The notes under the pieces: generated by a model
Databases searched by the model: none
The model's input: the letters and a program-made list of their open reading frames with translations, nothing else
Told to the model about the DNA's origin: nothing
Made by a program: the position numbers and the translations under genes
Assembly: GCA_963759955.1 (NCBI GenBank)
Contig: CAVXCA010000026.1
Span: 60,138-124,137, forward strand
Origin: Roseiarcus sp963759955
GTDB lineage: Bacteria > Pseudomonadota > Alphaproteobacteria > Rhizobiales > Beijerinckiaceae
Length of the DNA stretch: 64,000 nucleotides
Direction of reading: 5' to 3'
Shown: in pieces, positions 15,740-24,934 of the stretch
How positions within the stretch are numbered: position 1 is the stretch's first letter
Layout: each line of letters opens with the position of its first letter

Positions 15740-17542
15740 TCAGCCCCCAGTTTCCTCGCGCAGAATTTCCAGCTCCAGCCAGTCGTCTTCCGCCGCATCG
15801 AGTTCGGCGCGCTTGGCCGCATAAGAGTTCGTTGCGCGCTCGAAGCCCTCGGGATCGCGCCCGTGCAGTCCGGGATCGCCGAGCGCGCGCTCCAGCGCGG
15901 CGATCTCGCCCTGCAAGGCCTCGATCCTGCCCGGCAGCGTCTCCAGCGCGTGCTTTTCCTTGAACGACATCTTGCGCTTGGCCGGTTGGCGCGCCGATTC
16001 GCGCGGCGCGGCCTTTTCCGCCTTCGGCGCCTCGGGCGCGGGCGGCCCCGATAGGCCGTAGCCGCGCTGCGCCACCATGTCCGAATAGCCGCCGGCGTAT
16101 TCGCGCCAACGCCCGTCGCCCTCGCTGACGATCACCGAGGTGGCGACGCGGTCGAGAAAGTCGCGGTCGTGGCTGACCAGCAGGATCGTGCCGGGATAAT
16201 CGCCGAGCAGCTCCTGCAGCAAATCCAGCGTCTCGATGTCGAGATCGTTGGTCGGCTCGTCGAGGACCATGAGGTTCGAGGGCAGGGCGAGCGCGCGCGC
16301 CAGCATCAGCCGCCCGCGCTCGCCGCCCGACAATTTCCCGATCGGCGTGCGCGCCTGGTCCGGCGTGAACAGAAAGTCCTTCATGTAGCCGATGACGTGC
16401 TTGCGCTCGTTGTTGACCGCGACGAAATCGCTGCCGCCGCCCGTCAGTGCGTCGACCAGCGTCGTCGCCGGCTGCAATGAACCGCGGCGCTGATCGAGGC
16501 TCGCCATCGCGACGTTGGCGCCCAGGCGCACCTGCCCCGAATCGGGAGCCAGCGCCCCGGTGAGAAGATTGATCAGCGTCGTTTTGCCGGCGCCGTTGGC
16601 GCCGACGACGCCGATCCGGTCGCCGCGCATCACGCGCAGCGAAAAATCCCGAACGATCGGCCGATCGCCATAGGACTTGGAAATCTTCTCCGCTTCGATC
16701 ACCAAGGCGCCCGAGGCCTTGGCGTCCTGCGCGATCATTGTCGCGACGCCCTGAGCGCGGCGCGCCTCGCGCCGCTCGCGCCGCAGCGCCGCCAATTCCC
16801 CCACCCGGCGCATGTTGCGCTTGCGCCGCGCAGTGACGCCGTAGCGCATCCAATGCTCTTCCTCGACGATGCGCCGATCGAGCTTGTGGCGCTCGATTTC
16901 CTCTTCCTCGAGCTTGGCGTCGCGCCACGCCTCGAAGGCGGCGAAGCCCTGGTCGAGCCGGCGGGTGCGGCCGCGATCGAGCCAAACGGTGGCGCGGGTG
17001 AGGTCGGCGAGCAGCCGCCGGTCGTGGCTGATCACCGCGAAGGCCGCGCGCGAAGCCGCCAATTCCTTCTCCAGCCATTCGATCGCGACGAGGTCGAGAT
17101 GGTTGGTCGGCTCGTCGAGCAGCAGAATGTCGGGGTCAGGGGCGAGGACCCGCGCGAGCGCCGCCCGGCGCGCCTCGCCGCCGGACAATTGCGTGGGATC
17201 GGATCGCGGATCGACCCCGAGGTCGTCCATCAGGGCCCGCGCGCGATAGGGATTGTCCTCTTCGCCGAGGCCGCTGAGCACGAAATCCAGCGTCGTCGCA
17301 TAGCCTGTCAGATCGGGCTCCTGCGGCAGATAGCGCAGCCGCGCGTTGGGCTGGGCGAAGCGCGTGCCGCCGTCGGCCTGGCTTTCCCCGGCCGCGATCT
17401 TCAACAGCGTCGATTTGCCCGAGCCGTTGCGCCCGACCAGCGCTATCCGGTCGCCCGGCGAAATCGACAATTCCGCGCCCTCCAGCAGCGGCGCGCCGCC
17501 GAGCGTCAGGCGGATGTCTCGCAATTGCAATTGAGGCGGCAT
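15740..17542 (-). CDS. ABC-F family ATPase (Uup-like)
   Basis: Soluble ATPase with two ABC domains and no membrane segments, expected to act on ribosomes or DNA rather than transport. The first domain has GRNGSGKST, LSGGEARRAALARVL and LLLDEPTNHLDL. The second has GANGAGKTT, LSGGERGRLMLARAL and VLDEPTNDLDIETLD. A Lys/Arg-rich segment then leads to a C-terminal coiled coil, as in Uup. The ATG at 17542 begins MPPQLQLRDIRLTLGG; an in-frame start at 17581 would add 13 residues. The gene is divergent from pgi. Confidence 0.9.
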   Translation of the reverse strand: MPPQLQLRDIRLTLGGAPLLEGAELSISPGDRIALVGRNGSGKSTLLKIAAGESQADGGTRFAQPNARLRYLPQEPDLTGYATTLDFVLSGLGEEDNPYRARALMDDLGVDPRSDPTQLSGGEARRAALARVLAPDPDILLLDEPTNHLDLVAIEWLEKELAASRAAFAVISHDRRLLADLTRATVWLDRGRTRRLDQGFAAFEAWRDAKLEEEEIERHKLDRRIVEEEHWMRYGVTARRKRNMRRVGELAALRRERREARRAQGVATMIAQDAKASGALVIEAEKISKSYGDRPIVRDFSLRVMRGDRIGVVGANGAGKTTLINLLTGALAPDSGQVRLGANVAMASLDQRRGSLQPATTLVDALTGGGSDFVAVNNERKHVIGYMKDFLFTPDQARTPIGKLSGGERGRLMLARALALPSNLMVLDEPTNDLDIETLDLLQELLGDYPGTILLVSHDRDFLDRVATSVIVSEGDGRWREYAGGYSDMVAQRGYGLSGPPAPEAPKAEKAAPRESARQPAKRKMSFKEKHALETLPGRIEALQGEIAALERALGDPGLHGRDPEGFERATNSYAAKRAELDAAEDDWLELEILREETGG

Positions 17543-17610
17543 ATGAAGCAAACTCGGCTTGGGCTGGCGGGCCGAACGCATAGAGCGCCGGACGGAAAAG
17601 GGAAAGGTCC

Positions 17611-19254
17611 ATGAGCGAGGCAGCGCTTTCCGCCATCTTCTCCGAACTCGCCGCCCGTCGCGGCAAAGTTCTCGCCCACGCGATCGGCGCCGAATTCGCC
17701 GCCGACGGCGAGCGTTTCGAGCGCTTTCACCTCGTCCTCGACGACCTGCTCTACGATTATTCCAAGCAGCGCATCGACGCGGGCGCGCTCGCGCTGCTGA
17801 TTCGGCTCGCTCGGGAGGCCGAGGTCGAGGCCAAGCGCGATGCGATGTTCCGCGGCGAGCGCGTCAACGTCACAGAACGGCGCGCGGCGCTGCACACCGC
17901 CTTGCGCAATTTTTCCGGCAAGCCGGTCGTCGTCGACGGCGCCGACGTCATGCCCGAAGTCGAGGCCGAGCGCGCCAAGATGCTCGCCTTCGCCGGCGAC
18001 GTGCGCGAGGGCCGTCTGCGCGGCGCTCTCGGCCAGCCGATGACCGACGTCGTCAACATCGGCATCGGCGGCTCGGATCTCGGCCCGGCGATGGCAACTC
18101 GGGCGCTCGGCCCCTTTGCGCCCGCGCACCTGCGCTCGCATTTCGTCTCCAACGTCGACGGCGCCGACCTCGCCGACACGCTGCGCGGCCTCGATCCCGC
18201 GCGCACCCTGTTCATCGTCTCCTCGAAGACCTTCACCACCCAGGAGACGATGACCAACGCACAAAGCGCGCGCGCCTGGATCGTCCATGCGCTCGGCGAG
18301 GGCGCCGTCGCCGACCATTTCGCCGCGGTTTCGACGCGGCTCGACAAGGTCGCCGAGTTCGGCGTCGAGGCGAGCCGCGTGTTCGGTTTCTGGGACTGGG
18401 TCGGCGGGCGCTATTCGATCTGGTCGAGCATCGGCCTGCCGCTCGCCATTGCGATCGGCCCTGAGCTTTACGAAGAATTCCTGCACGGCGGCTATGAAGT
18501 CGACAAGCACTTCCGCGAGGCGCCGCTCGACGAGAACATTCCGACGCTGATGGCGCTGCTGGGCGTGTGGAACCGCAACGTCCTCGGCTACGCCGCTCAG
18601 GGCGTGATCCCCTACGACCAGCGCCTCGCGCGCTTTCCCGCCTATCTCCAGCAATTGCAGATGGAGAGCGAGGGCAAGAGCGTGACCCGCGACGGCGCCC
18701 CGGTCGGCCGAGCGACAGGCGCCGTCATCTGGGGCGAGCCCGGCACCAACGGCCAGCACGCGTTCTTCCAGCTCTTGCACCAGGGCACGGAAATCGTGCC
18801 GATCGATTTTCTCGTCGCCGCGAGCCCGACCCAAGCCGACGCCCATCACCATGACCTCCTGCTCGCCAACTGCCTCGCGCAAGGCGAAGCGTTGATGCGC
18901 GGGCGCACTCGCGCCGAGGCGGAGGCGATCACCGCCCAGCAAGGCGCAAGCGCCGAGGACGCCGCGCGGCTCGCCCCGCACAAGACGTTTTCGGGGAGCC
19001 GGCCGTCCTCGACTTTGCTTTACGCGCAGCTCACGCCGCGCACGCTCGGCCGCCTGATCGCGCTTTACGAGCACAAGGTGTTCGTCGAAGCGGCGATCTG
19101 GGACATCAATCCATTCGACCAATGGGGCGTCGAACTCGGCAAGGAGCTCGCCTCGCGCCTCGCCCCGATCGTCGCCGACCCGAATGCGGACTTGAGCGCG
19201 CTCGATCCTTCGACGGCGGGGCTGATCGCGCATGTGAGGAAACTGCGGGGCTGA
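17611..19254 (+). CDS. pgi: Glucose-6-phosphate isomerase
   Basis: Interconverts glucose 6-phosphate and fructose 6-phosphate. Motifs include NIGIGGSDLGP, the phosphate-binding FIVSSKTFTTQET, and the signature EPGTNGQHAFFQLLHQGT. GSRPSSTLLYAQLTPRTLG and KVFVEAAIWDINPFDQWGVELGK follow in the C-terminal part. At 547 residues it belongs to the long bacterial form. The ATG at 17611 follows an AAAGG element. Confidence 0.96.
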   Translation: MSEAALSAIFSELAARRGKVLAHAIGAEFAADGERFERFHLVLDDLLYDYSKQRIDAGALALLIRLAREAEVEAKRDAMFRGERVNVTERRAALHTALRNFSGKPVVVDGADVMPEVEAERAKMLAFAGDVREGRLRGALGQPMTDVVNIGIGGSDLGPAMATRALGPFAPAHLRSHFVSNVDGADLADTLRGLDPARTLFIVSSKTFTTQETMTNAQSARAWIVHALGEGAVADHFAAVSTRLDKVAEFGVEASRVFGFWDWVGGRYSIWSSIGLPLAIAIGPELYEEFLHGGYEVDKHFREAPLDENIPTLMALLGVWNRNVLGYAAQGVIPYDQRLARFPAYLQQLQMESEGKSVTRDGAPVGRATGAVIWGEPGTNGQHAFFQLLHQGTEIVPIDFLVAASPTQADAHHHDLLLANCLAQGEALMRGRTRAEAEAITAQQGASAEDAARLAPHKTFSGSRPSSTLLYAQLTPRTLGRLIALYEHKVFVEAAIWDINPFDQWGVELGKELASRLAPIVADPNADLSALDPSTAGLIAHVRKLRG

Positions 19255-19263
19255 TCGCTCGCC

Positions 19264-21099
19264 TCACCCCACCCGCCGCGTCGCCACCTTCAGCCACGCT
19301 CGCGTCTCACGGTCGACCAGCGGCCCTATCGCTTCGCGCACCCGCGCGTGATAGCCGTCGAGCCAGCCGATTTCCTCTTTGCTCATCAACTTCGGCTCGA
19401 CGAGGCGCAGGTCGATCGGGGCGAGCGAGATCGTGTCGAAACCGAGCATCGCCCGCTCGGCGCCGGCAATCGCTCGGCTCTCGACGACGACGAGGTTTTC
19501 GATGCGGATGCCGAACCGTCCGGCCGCGTAATAGCCCGGCTCGTTGGAGACGATCATGCCCGGCGCCAGCGCGACCGCGCCCGTCTTGGCGATGCGCTGC
19601 GGGCCTTCGTGGACGGAGAGATACGAGCCGACGCCGTGGCCCGTGCCGTGGTCGAAATCGAGGCCGGCGCGCCACAAGCCCTGGCGCGCGAAGGCGTCGA
19701 TCTGCGCGCCGCTCGTCCCTTTGGGGAACGCTGCCCGCGCGATCGCGATATGGCCCTGCAGCACGCGGGTGAAGCGGTCGCGCATCTCCGCGCTCGGGCG
19801 GCCGACGACCATCGTGCGAGTGATGTCGGTCGTGCCGTCTTCGTATTGGCCGCCGCTGTCGACGAGAAAGATCCCGCGGCCGATCCTGAGGTTCGAAGCC
19901 TCGCTGACGCGATAATGCGGAATCGCCGCGTGCGGCCCCGCGCCGGCGATGGTGGGAAACGAGACGTCCTTGAGCGCTCCCGTCTCGCGCCGAAACGTCT
20001 CCAACGCCTCCGTCGCAGCGATCTCGGTGAGCTTGCCCTTGGGCGCCTCGCGATCGAACCAGCAGAGAAAGCGCGCCATCGCGGCGCCGTCGCGGATGTG
20101 CGCAGCGCGTGCCCCTGCGAGCTCGGCCTTGTTCTTCACCGCCTTCATCAGCGCGATCGGATCGGGCCCGAGAACCGCCGCGCCGCCCGCCGCCTCGAGC
20201 GCCTGGGCCAGCCGCGCCGGCGCGCTCGAAGCGTCGAACGCCACGCGCGCGGCGCGCTCGCCGAGGTCCGTCATGAACGGGACGAGACGATCGGGCTCTT
20301 CGATTGCGGCCAATTCGCCGAGCCGCGAGCGCATCGCGCTCGACAGCTTGCGGCCGTCGACGAACAGAGTCGGGCGACCCTCGCGCGGCGCATAGGCGAA
20401 GCTCAGCGGTAGCGGCGTATGCGCAACGTCGGCGCCGCGGATGTTGAACAGCCAGGCGACCGCGTGGGCGTCGCTTACGAGGAGGCCATCGCTCCCCCCG
20501 AGAGCGGCGCGCACACGCGCGATCTTCTTCGCCGCGCTTTCGCCGCTGAGACGCGCGCTGTGCGCGCCAATCGCGCCGAGCGGCGCCGCGGGCCGGTCGC
20601 GCCAGATCGCGTCGATCGGGTTCGAATCGACCGCGACGAGTTCGCCGCCGGCGGCGCGGCACGCCTTGCCCAGCCGTTCGACCATTTCCGGCGTGTGCAG
20701 CCACGGATCGTAGCCGAGACGTTGGCCACGCTGCAGATTGGCCTCGATCCACGCGCTCGGCGGTTGGTCGACGAGATGGCGCACCCCGAACGTCGCCGTG
20801 TCCACTTGCGCAGGCGCTTGCACGGTGTAGCGGCCGTCGACGAAGATCGCCGCCGCGTCCTTGAGCACGATCGCCATGCCGGCGGAGCCGGAGAATCCGG
20901 TCAGCCACAGCAATCTTTCGGCCGCGGCGGGAACGTATTCGTTCTGATGTTCGTCGGCGCGCGGCGCGACGAAACCGTTCAGGCCCCGCGCCGCCAGTTC
21001 GGCGCGTAGCGCCGCCACCCGCGCCGCGCCGTGAGCCGGTCCGCCGAGCTCGGCGAAGGATTGAAAGACGCATCTGAACGCAGGCGCGCGCCCCGCCAT
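19264..21099 (-). CDS. pepP: Aminopeptidase P family protein (Xaa-Pro aminopeptidase)
   Basis: Metallopeptidase (M24) that removes an N-terminal residue preceding proline. The 611-residue protein has two creatinase N-domains, the first beginning around ARVAALRAELAARGLNGFV. The C-terminal pita-bread domain carries the metal ligands: DSGGQYEDGTTDITRT, then GTGHGVGSYLSVHEGP and NEPGYY. The ATG at 21099 overlaps the hpt stop in an ATGA. A longer frame reaches 21267 but lies inside hpt and is arginine-rich. Confidence 0.92.
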   Translation of the reverse strand: MAGRAPAFRCVFQSFAELGGPAHGAARVAALRAELAARGLNGFVAPRADEHQNEYVPAAAERLLWLTGFSGSAGMAIVLKDAAAIFVDGRYTVQAPAQVDTATFGVRHLVDQPPSAWIEANLQRGQRLGYDPWLHTPEMVERLGKACRAAGGELVAVDSNPIDAIWRDRPAAPLGAIGAHSARLSGESAAKKIARVRAALGGSDGLLVSDAHAVAWLFNIRGADVAHTPLPLSFAYAPREGRPTLFVDGRKLSSAMRSRLGELAAIEEPDRLVPFMTDLGERAARVAFDASSAPARLAQALEAAGGAAVLGPDPIALMKAVKNKAELAGARAAHIRDGAAMARFLCWFDREAPKGKLTEIAATEALETFRRETGALKDVSFPTIAGAGPHAAIPHYRVSEASNLRIGRGIFLVDSGGQYEDGTTDITRTMVVGRPSAEMRDRFTRVLQGHIAIARAAFPKGTSGAQIDAFARQGLWRAGLDFDHGTGHGVGSYLSVHEGPQRIAKTGAVALAPGMIVSNEPGYYAAGRFGIRIENLVVVESRAIAGAERAMLGFDTISLAPIDLRLVEPKLMSKEEIGWLDGYHARVREAIGPLVDRETRAWLKVATRRVG

Positions 21100-21647
21100 C
21101 ACTTCGCCTCGCCCTCGGTGACCACATGCCCGATAAACGGCAATTCCCGGTAGGAATGGGCGACGTCCATGCCGTAACCGACGACGAACAGACCGGGGCA
21201 GACGAAGCCGACGAAGTCGGCCTGGATCGGCACCTCGCGCTTGCCGCGCTTTTCCAGCAGCGTGCACACCAGCACGCGTCGGGCGCCGCGCGCGACCAAC
21301 AAATCCTTGGCGAACGCGAGCGTGCGGCCCGACTCGAGAATGTCGTCGACGAGCACGACGTCGCGGCCCTTCACCGAAGATTCGATGTCGCGAAGAATCT
21401 TCACCGTTCCCGAGGATACCGTGCCCTCGCGATAGCTCGAGAGATGAAAGAACTCCACCTGCGGCTCGAGGCCGATGCGATACATCGCGCGCAGCAAGTC
21501 CGCCGCGAACATGAACGAGCCCTTGAGGATCGCCACGACGAGCAGTTCCTTCGGCTCCGCCGCGGCGATTTCGCCCGCCAACTCCGCCGTTCGCTCGGCG
21601 ATCGCCTTTTCCTCGAATAAGACTTCGACTTGTCTCGCGCCGCTCAT
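21099..21647 (-). CDS. hpt: Hypoxanthine phosphoribosyltransferase
   Basis: Salvages hypoxanthine or guanine to the nucleotide using PRPP. The PRPP-binding loop is VVLVDDILESGRTL. An acidic PRPP site and the LLVVAILKGSFMFAADLLRAM segment precede it, and DFVGFVCPGLFVVGYGMD follows. Length 182 residues is typical. The start ATG overlaps the stop of the upstream zinc-ribbon frame and has GGAGGGAT in front. The stop overlaps the pepP start, so three genes are translationally chained. Confidence 0.93.
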   Translation of the reverse strand: MSGARQVEVLFEEKAIAERTAELAGEIAAAEPKELLVVAILKGSFMFAADLLRAMYRIGLEPQVEFFHLSSYREGTVSSGTVKILRDIESSVKGRDVVLVDDILESGRTLAFAKDLLVARGARRVLVCTLLEKRGKREVPIQADFVGFVCPGLFVVGYGMDVAHSYRELPFIGHVVTEGEAK

Positions 21648-22320
21648 GATCCCTCCGGGTTGGGAGCGACCTTATCCCCCGGCGCGACGAATTTCACCAG
21701 CGCGTCCTTGACCCCCTCCGGCGGCGCGGCGAGCTCGGCTTGAAACCGCACGCTCTCCCCGCGCGCCAGCTGGCTCTTGGGCGCGCGCGTCGTCCAGACA
21801 TAGAGTTCGCGGCCATCGGCCGCGCGCAAGGCTATGCGCAAGTCGGATGTGGCCGTCCCGGCCTGACGCAGGTTCACGATCGCGCCTTCGACCATGAGAG
21901 TTTCTTGTCGCCGCTCTCGGCGACCCTGGCGCGCACATCCTCGATCGCCAGACCGCGCAAGTTCACGGGAAGGCCGATCGCCGCGTAGGCGCCCGCCGCA
22001 ACCGGCGCCGCCGCGACGATCGCTTCGCGGGCCCCGATCGCCGTCATCGACGCCGCGACGAGGCCGCCCGCCGCGAGCGGCGGGACGAGCTTGCGCGCCA
22101 AGTGCGCCAGACGCCGTGCGAGCCCCGCACGCGGCGCCGGCGCGCGGTCGAGCCGCGCCGGCTCGCCGCGCGTCGAGGCGACCGAGGCCGCCAGCGTCGG
22201 ACGCGCCGGCACCTCCCAGGATCGGCCGCATCCCGAGCAGCGAAATTCGCACGCTTCGTCGCCGAGAATCTCGTTCGGGATGTGGTATGAATTGGAGCAG
22301 GTCTTGCAAACGATGAACAT
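21644..22320 (-). pseudogene. MJ0042-type zinc-ribbon protein gene with an apparent frameshift
   Basis: The first frame (from ATG at 22320) encodes a zinc ribbon with the Cys pairs CKTC (residues 5-8) and CSGC (29-32). A linker and a hydrophobic segment follow, and it reads as far as RVAESGD before switching to KKLSW and a stop at 21874. From about 21903 a second frame continues with ETLMVEGAIVNLRQAG and runs to a TGA overlapping the hpt ATG. That tail looks like the usual C-terminal domain of these proteins. The full span, 677 bases, is one short of a multiple of three, so a single-base deletion is likely. It could be a sequencing error. Confidence 0.7.
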
Positions 22321-22380
22321 GGCGAATCAGCCTCGCTCCAGGCCCCTGCGGGAAAGGTTGGCATTTGGTCCCGTTCATGG

Positions 22381-22395
22381 TTAAGGCCGCGTTAA
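22381..22395. promoter_or_regulatory. CtrA-type box upstream of ftsE
   Basis: TTAAGGCCGCGTTAA fits the full CtrA consensus TTAA-N7-TTAA. On the minus strand it reads TTAACGCGGCCTTAAC, which also matches the trailing C. It lies 25 bases before the ftsE start and 61 bases before the divergent zinc-ribbon gene, so it could serve either. CtrA is the cell-cycle master regulator of this class. Confidence 0.65.
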
Positions 22396-22419
22396 GCGCT
22401 CATCCGCAAGGGATCGTCG

Positions 22420-23091
22420 TTGCTACGTTTTGAGAATGTCGGCTTGCGCTACGGCATCGGCGCCGAGGTCGTCCGCGACCTCAATTTCGCCATCGCTCCG
22501 CAGAGCTTTCAGTTCCTCACCGGTCCGTCCGGCGCGGGCAAGACGACGCTGCTCCGGCTCATGCTGTTGTCGCTGCGCCCGACGCGCGGAACGATCCACA
22601 TTTTCGGCGAGGACGCCGCCAAGATCGACAAAGACAAAATCACGGCCCTCAGGCGGCGAATCGGCGTCGTGTTCCAGGACTTTCGCCTGCTCGATCATCT
22701 CACGACCTACGAAAACGTCGCGCTGCCGCTGAGGGTGATGGGCCGCCACGAAGGCGGCTATCGCGCCGAAGTGGTCGAGCTCCTGCGCTGGGTCGGCCTC
22801 GGCGATCGCATGAACGCCCTGCCGCCGGTGCTCTCCGGCGGCGAGAAGCAGCGCGCGGCGATCGCCCGCGCGCTCATCGTGCGCCCCGAACTGCTGCTCG
22901 CCGACGAGCCGACCGGCAACGTCGACCCCTCGCTGGCGCGCCGCCTGCTGCGGCTGTTCGTCGAACTGCACAAGTCCGGCACCGCGGTCGTCATCGCCAC
23001 GCACGACCTGACCCTGATGGATCAATTCGGCTACGCCCGACGCCTCGTCGTCGGCGACGGACACTTGAAGATTTTCGAGGGGGACGCGTGA
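22420..23091 (+). CDS. ftsE: Cell division ATP-binding protein FtsE
   Basis: ATPase of the FtsEX complex, which activates peptidoglycan hydrolases at the septum. The 223-residue ABC protein has Walker A GPSGAGKTT (35-43), Q-loop VVFQDFRLLDHLT, signature LSGGEKQRAAIARAL and Walker B LLLADEPTGNVD. ENVALPLRVMGR is typical of FtsE. The start codon is TTG, with AAGGGA at 22408-22413. The stop overlaps the GTG start of ftsX. Confidence 0.93.
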   Translation: MLRFENVGLRYGIGAEVVRDLNFAIAPQSFQFLTGPSGAGKTTLLRLMLLSLRPTRGTIHIFGEDAAKIDKDKITALRRRIGVVFQDFRLLDHLTTYENVALPLRVMGRHEGGYRAEVVELLRWVGLGDRMNALPPVLSGGEKQRAAIARALIVRPELLLADEPTGNVDPSLARRLLRLFVELHKSGTAVVIATHDLTLMDQFGYARRLVVGDGHLKIFEGDA

Positions 23092-24029
23092 ACGAACCGC
23101 TTCCCTCGGCTCTGCCCCCCGATTCGCAGCTCAAGCGCGATGCGCCGCTGGTCCCCCCCGATTCGATCGCCGGCCGCGCGCTGGTGGTCGTCATCGCGAT
23201 CATGACCTTGCTCGCCTGCCTCACCGCCGGCGGCGCGATCCTGGTCGCCCAGGCCTCGCAAGCCTGGCGCGCCGACGTCTCCCGCGACGTCACCATCCAG
23301 ATCAAACCGCGCCCCGGCGAGGACATCGAAGCCGCCGTCACCACCGCCGCCGACGTCGCGGCGCACGCACCCGATGTCGCCAACGTCCACGCCTACTCCA
23401 AAGCCGAATTGCAAAACCTGCTGGCGCCCTGGCTCGGCGAAGGTCTCGACCTCGGCCAATTGCCGATCCCTCGCCTCATCGTCGTCCACATGCTCCCCGG
23501 ACATCGCGAGGATCTCGAACCCTTACGCGCCGCGCTCGCCACCGGAGCGCCCGGCGCCAGTCTCGACGACCATCGCCTGTGGCTCTCGCGCCTCGATACG
23601 ATGGCCAGCGCGATCGTCGTCTTCGCCGCCGCGCTGTTCGCGCTGATGATCCTGGCGATGGGAACGGCGATCGGCTTCGCCACGCGCGGCGCGATGGCGG
23701 GCAATCGCGAGATCATGGAAGTGCTGCATTTCGTCGGCGCCGCCGACGCCTACATCGCCCGCCAGTTCCAGGGCCATTTCCTGCGCCTGGGTTTGAAGGG
23801 CGCGACGATCGGCGGCGCCTCCGCGGCGCTGTTCTTCGCCGTGGCGGCGCTCGTCTCGACCTGGCGCAGCCGCTCGACCGGCGGCGAGGAAATCGCCGCG
23901 CTGTTCGGTTCGTTCGCCCTCGGCCTCGTCGGCTACGCGGCGATCGCGGCGATTTGCCTCGCCATCGCCGCGCTGACCGGCGTTTTGTCGCGCGAAATCG
24001 TCTTCCGCCAACTGCGGCGCCTGCTATGA
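23088..24029 (+). CDS. ftsX: Cell division protein FtsX
   Basis: Membrane partner of FtsE. The 313-residue protein has one N-terminal transmembrane helix (VVVIAIMTLLACLTAGG) and an extracytoplasmic domain with SRDVTIQIKPRPGEDIE. Three more helices follow in the C-terminal half (AIVVFAAALFALMILAMG and later segments), the FtsX layout. ATRGAMAGNREIMEVLHFVGA is the typical cytoplasmic loop. The GTG start overlaps the ftsE stop. Confidence 0.9.
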   Translation: MNEPLPSALPPDSQLKRDAPLVPPDSIAGRALVVVIAIMTLLACLTAGGAILVAQASQAWRADVSRDVTIQIKPRPGEDIEAAVTTAADVAAHAPDVANVHAYSKAELQNLLAPWLGEGLDLGQLPIPRLIVVHMLPGHREDLEPLRAALATGAPGASLDDHRLWLSRLDTMASAIVVFAAALFALMILAMGTAIGFATRGAMAGNREIMEVLHFVGAADAYIARQFQGHFLRLGLKGATIGGASAALFFAVAALVSTWRSRSTGGEEIAALFGSFALGLVGYAAIAAICLAIAALTGVLSREIVFRQLRRLL

Positions 24030-24077
24030 CCGAGCGCGACGCCGGCCCCTTTGCCTGACCTCACCCGACGGATCGCC

Positions 24078-24878
24078 ATGACCGCGCTACGCTCGCTCGC
24101 CTTCAACGTCGCCTTCTATCTCAATCTCATCGCCCTGATGATCCTCGGCCTGCCGTTGATCCTGCGCGGCCGCCACGGCGTCTTCTTCATGGCGCGCCTG
24201 TGGGGTTCGACCTCGGTGTGGCTACTGGAAACGATTTGCGGCCTGCGCGTCGAATATCGCGGTCTCGAGAACATTCCCAAGGGCGGCTATATCCTCGCCG
24301 CCAAACACGAATCCTTTCTCGAAACCTTCGCGCTGCTCAAATACGCGCCCGACTTCGCCATCGTGCTCAAGAAGCAACTGGTCTTCATCCCGATCTTCGG
24401 CCTTTATCTCGTCGGCGCCCGCCAGATCGCGATCGACCGCAGCCGCGGCCATACCGCCCTCTCGCAAATCATATCCCAGGCGCGCGAAATCCTGCGCGGC
24501 GACCGTCAGGTCTTCATCTTTCCCGAGGGCACGCGCCGCCCGCCCGGCGCGCCGCCGCGCTACAAGTACGGCGTCACCGCGATCTACGGGGAAACGGGCG
24601 CTCCCTGCCTTCCCGTCGCGCTGAACACCGGTCTGTTCTGGGGCCGGCGCGGCTTCACCCGCCGCCCGGGCGTCGCCGTCATCGAATATTTGCCGCCGAT
24701 TCAACCCCGGCTCGACCGTTGCGCGTTCGCCGAGCGTTTGCAGGAGACGATAGAAACGGCCTGCCGACGGCTCAATGCGGAAGCGGTCGCCGCCGATCCT
24801 CGCCTGGGCCCGGTTCTCGCCGCCGGTGCCGCCACCGTCGACGAGGTCAAGGCCAGCGAGTTGCGCTCGCAGGCTTGA
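24078..24878 (+). CDS. plsC: 1-acyl-sn-glycerol-3-phosphate acyltransferase
   Basis: Adds the second acyl chain to make phosphatidic acid. The 266-residue protein has an N-terminal membrane helix (FYLNLIALMILGLPL). The acyltransferase box appears as AAKHESFLETFAL, with Glu in place of the usual Asp of the HX4D motif. The glycerol-phosphate site is FIFPEGTRRPPG. The ATG at 24078 was preferred to a TTG at 24051. It lies 48 bases after ftsX. Confidence 0.88.
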   Translation: MTALRSLAFNVAFYLNLIALMILGLPLILRGRHGVFFMARLWGSTSVWLLETICGLRVEYRGLENIPKGGYILAAKHESFLETFALLKYAPDFAIVLKKQLVFIPIFGLYLVGARQIAIDRSRGHTALSQIISQAREILRGDRQVFIFPEGTRRPPGAPPRYKYGVTAIYGETGAPCLPVALNTGLFWGRRGFTRRPGVAVIEYLPPIQPRLDRCAFAERLQETIETACRRLNAEAVAADPRLGPVLAAGAATVDEVKASELRSQA

Positions 24879-24893
24879 CGGAGTCCGACGTTT

Positions 24894-24908
24894 GTTCTAT
24901 GTTTGTTC
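24894..24908. promoter_or_regulatory. SOS box (LexA site), GTTC-N7-GTTC
   Basis: GTTCTATGTTTGTTC matches the alphaproteobacterial LexA operator GTTC-N7-GTTC exactly. It lies 27 bases before the ATG at 24935 and overlaps an upstream in-frame ATG at 24899, which argues that the later ATG is the real start. Binding here would repress the downstream unknown gene until DNA damage. Confidence 0.7.
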
Positions 24909-24934
24909 CATCTCGCTCGCATGGAGATGGTTCG

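Noticed and set aside
20605..20650. A GTTCGAATC string resembling the T-arm of a tRNA
   Set aside because: It lies in the aminopeptidase P coding sequence and no acceptor or anticodon stem is found around it.
24899..24934. Upstream ATG at 24899 as start of the SOS-linked gene
   Set aside because: It lies inside the LexA box and lacks a Shine-Dalgarno sequence; the ATG at 24935 has GGAG at the right distance.
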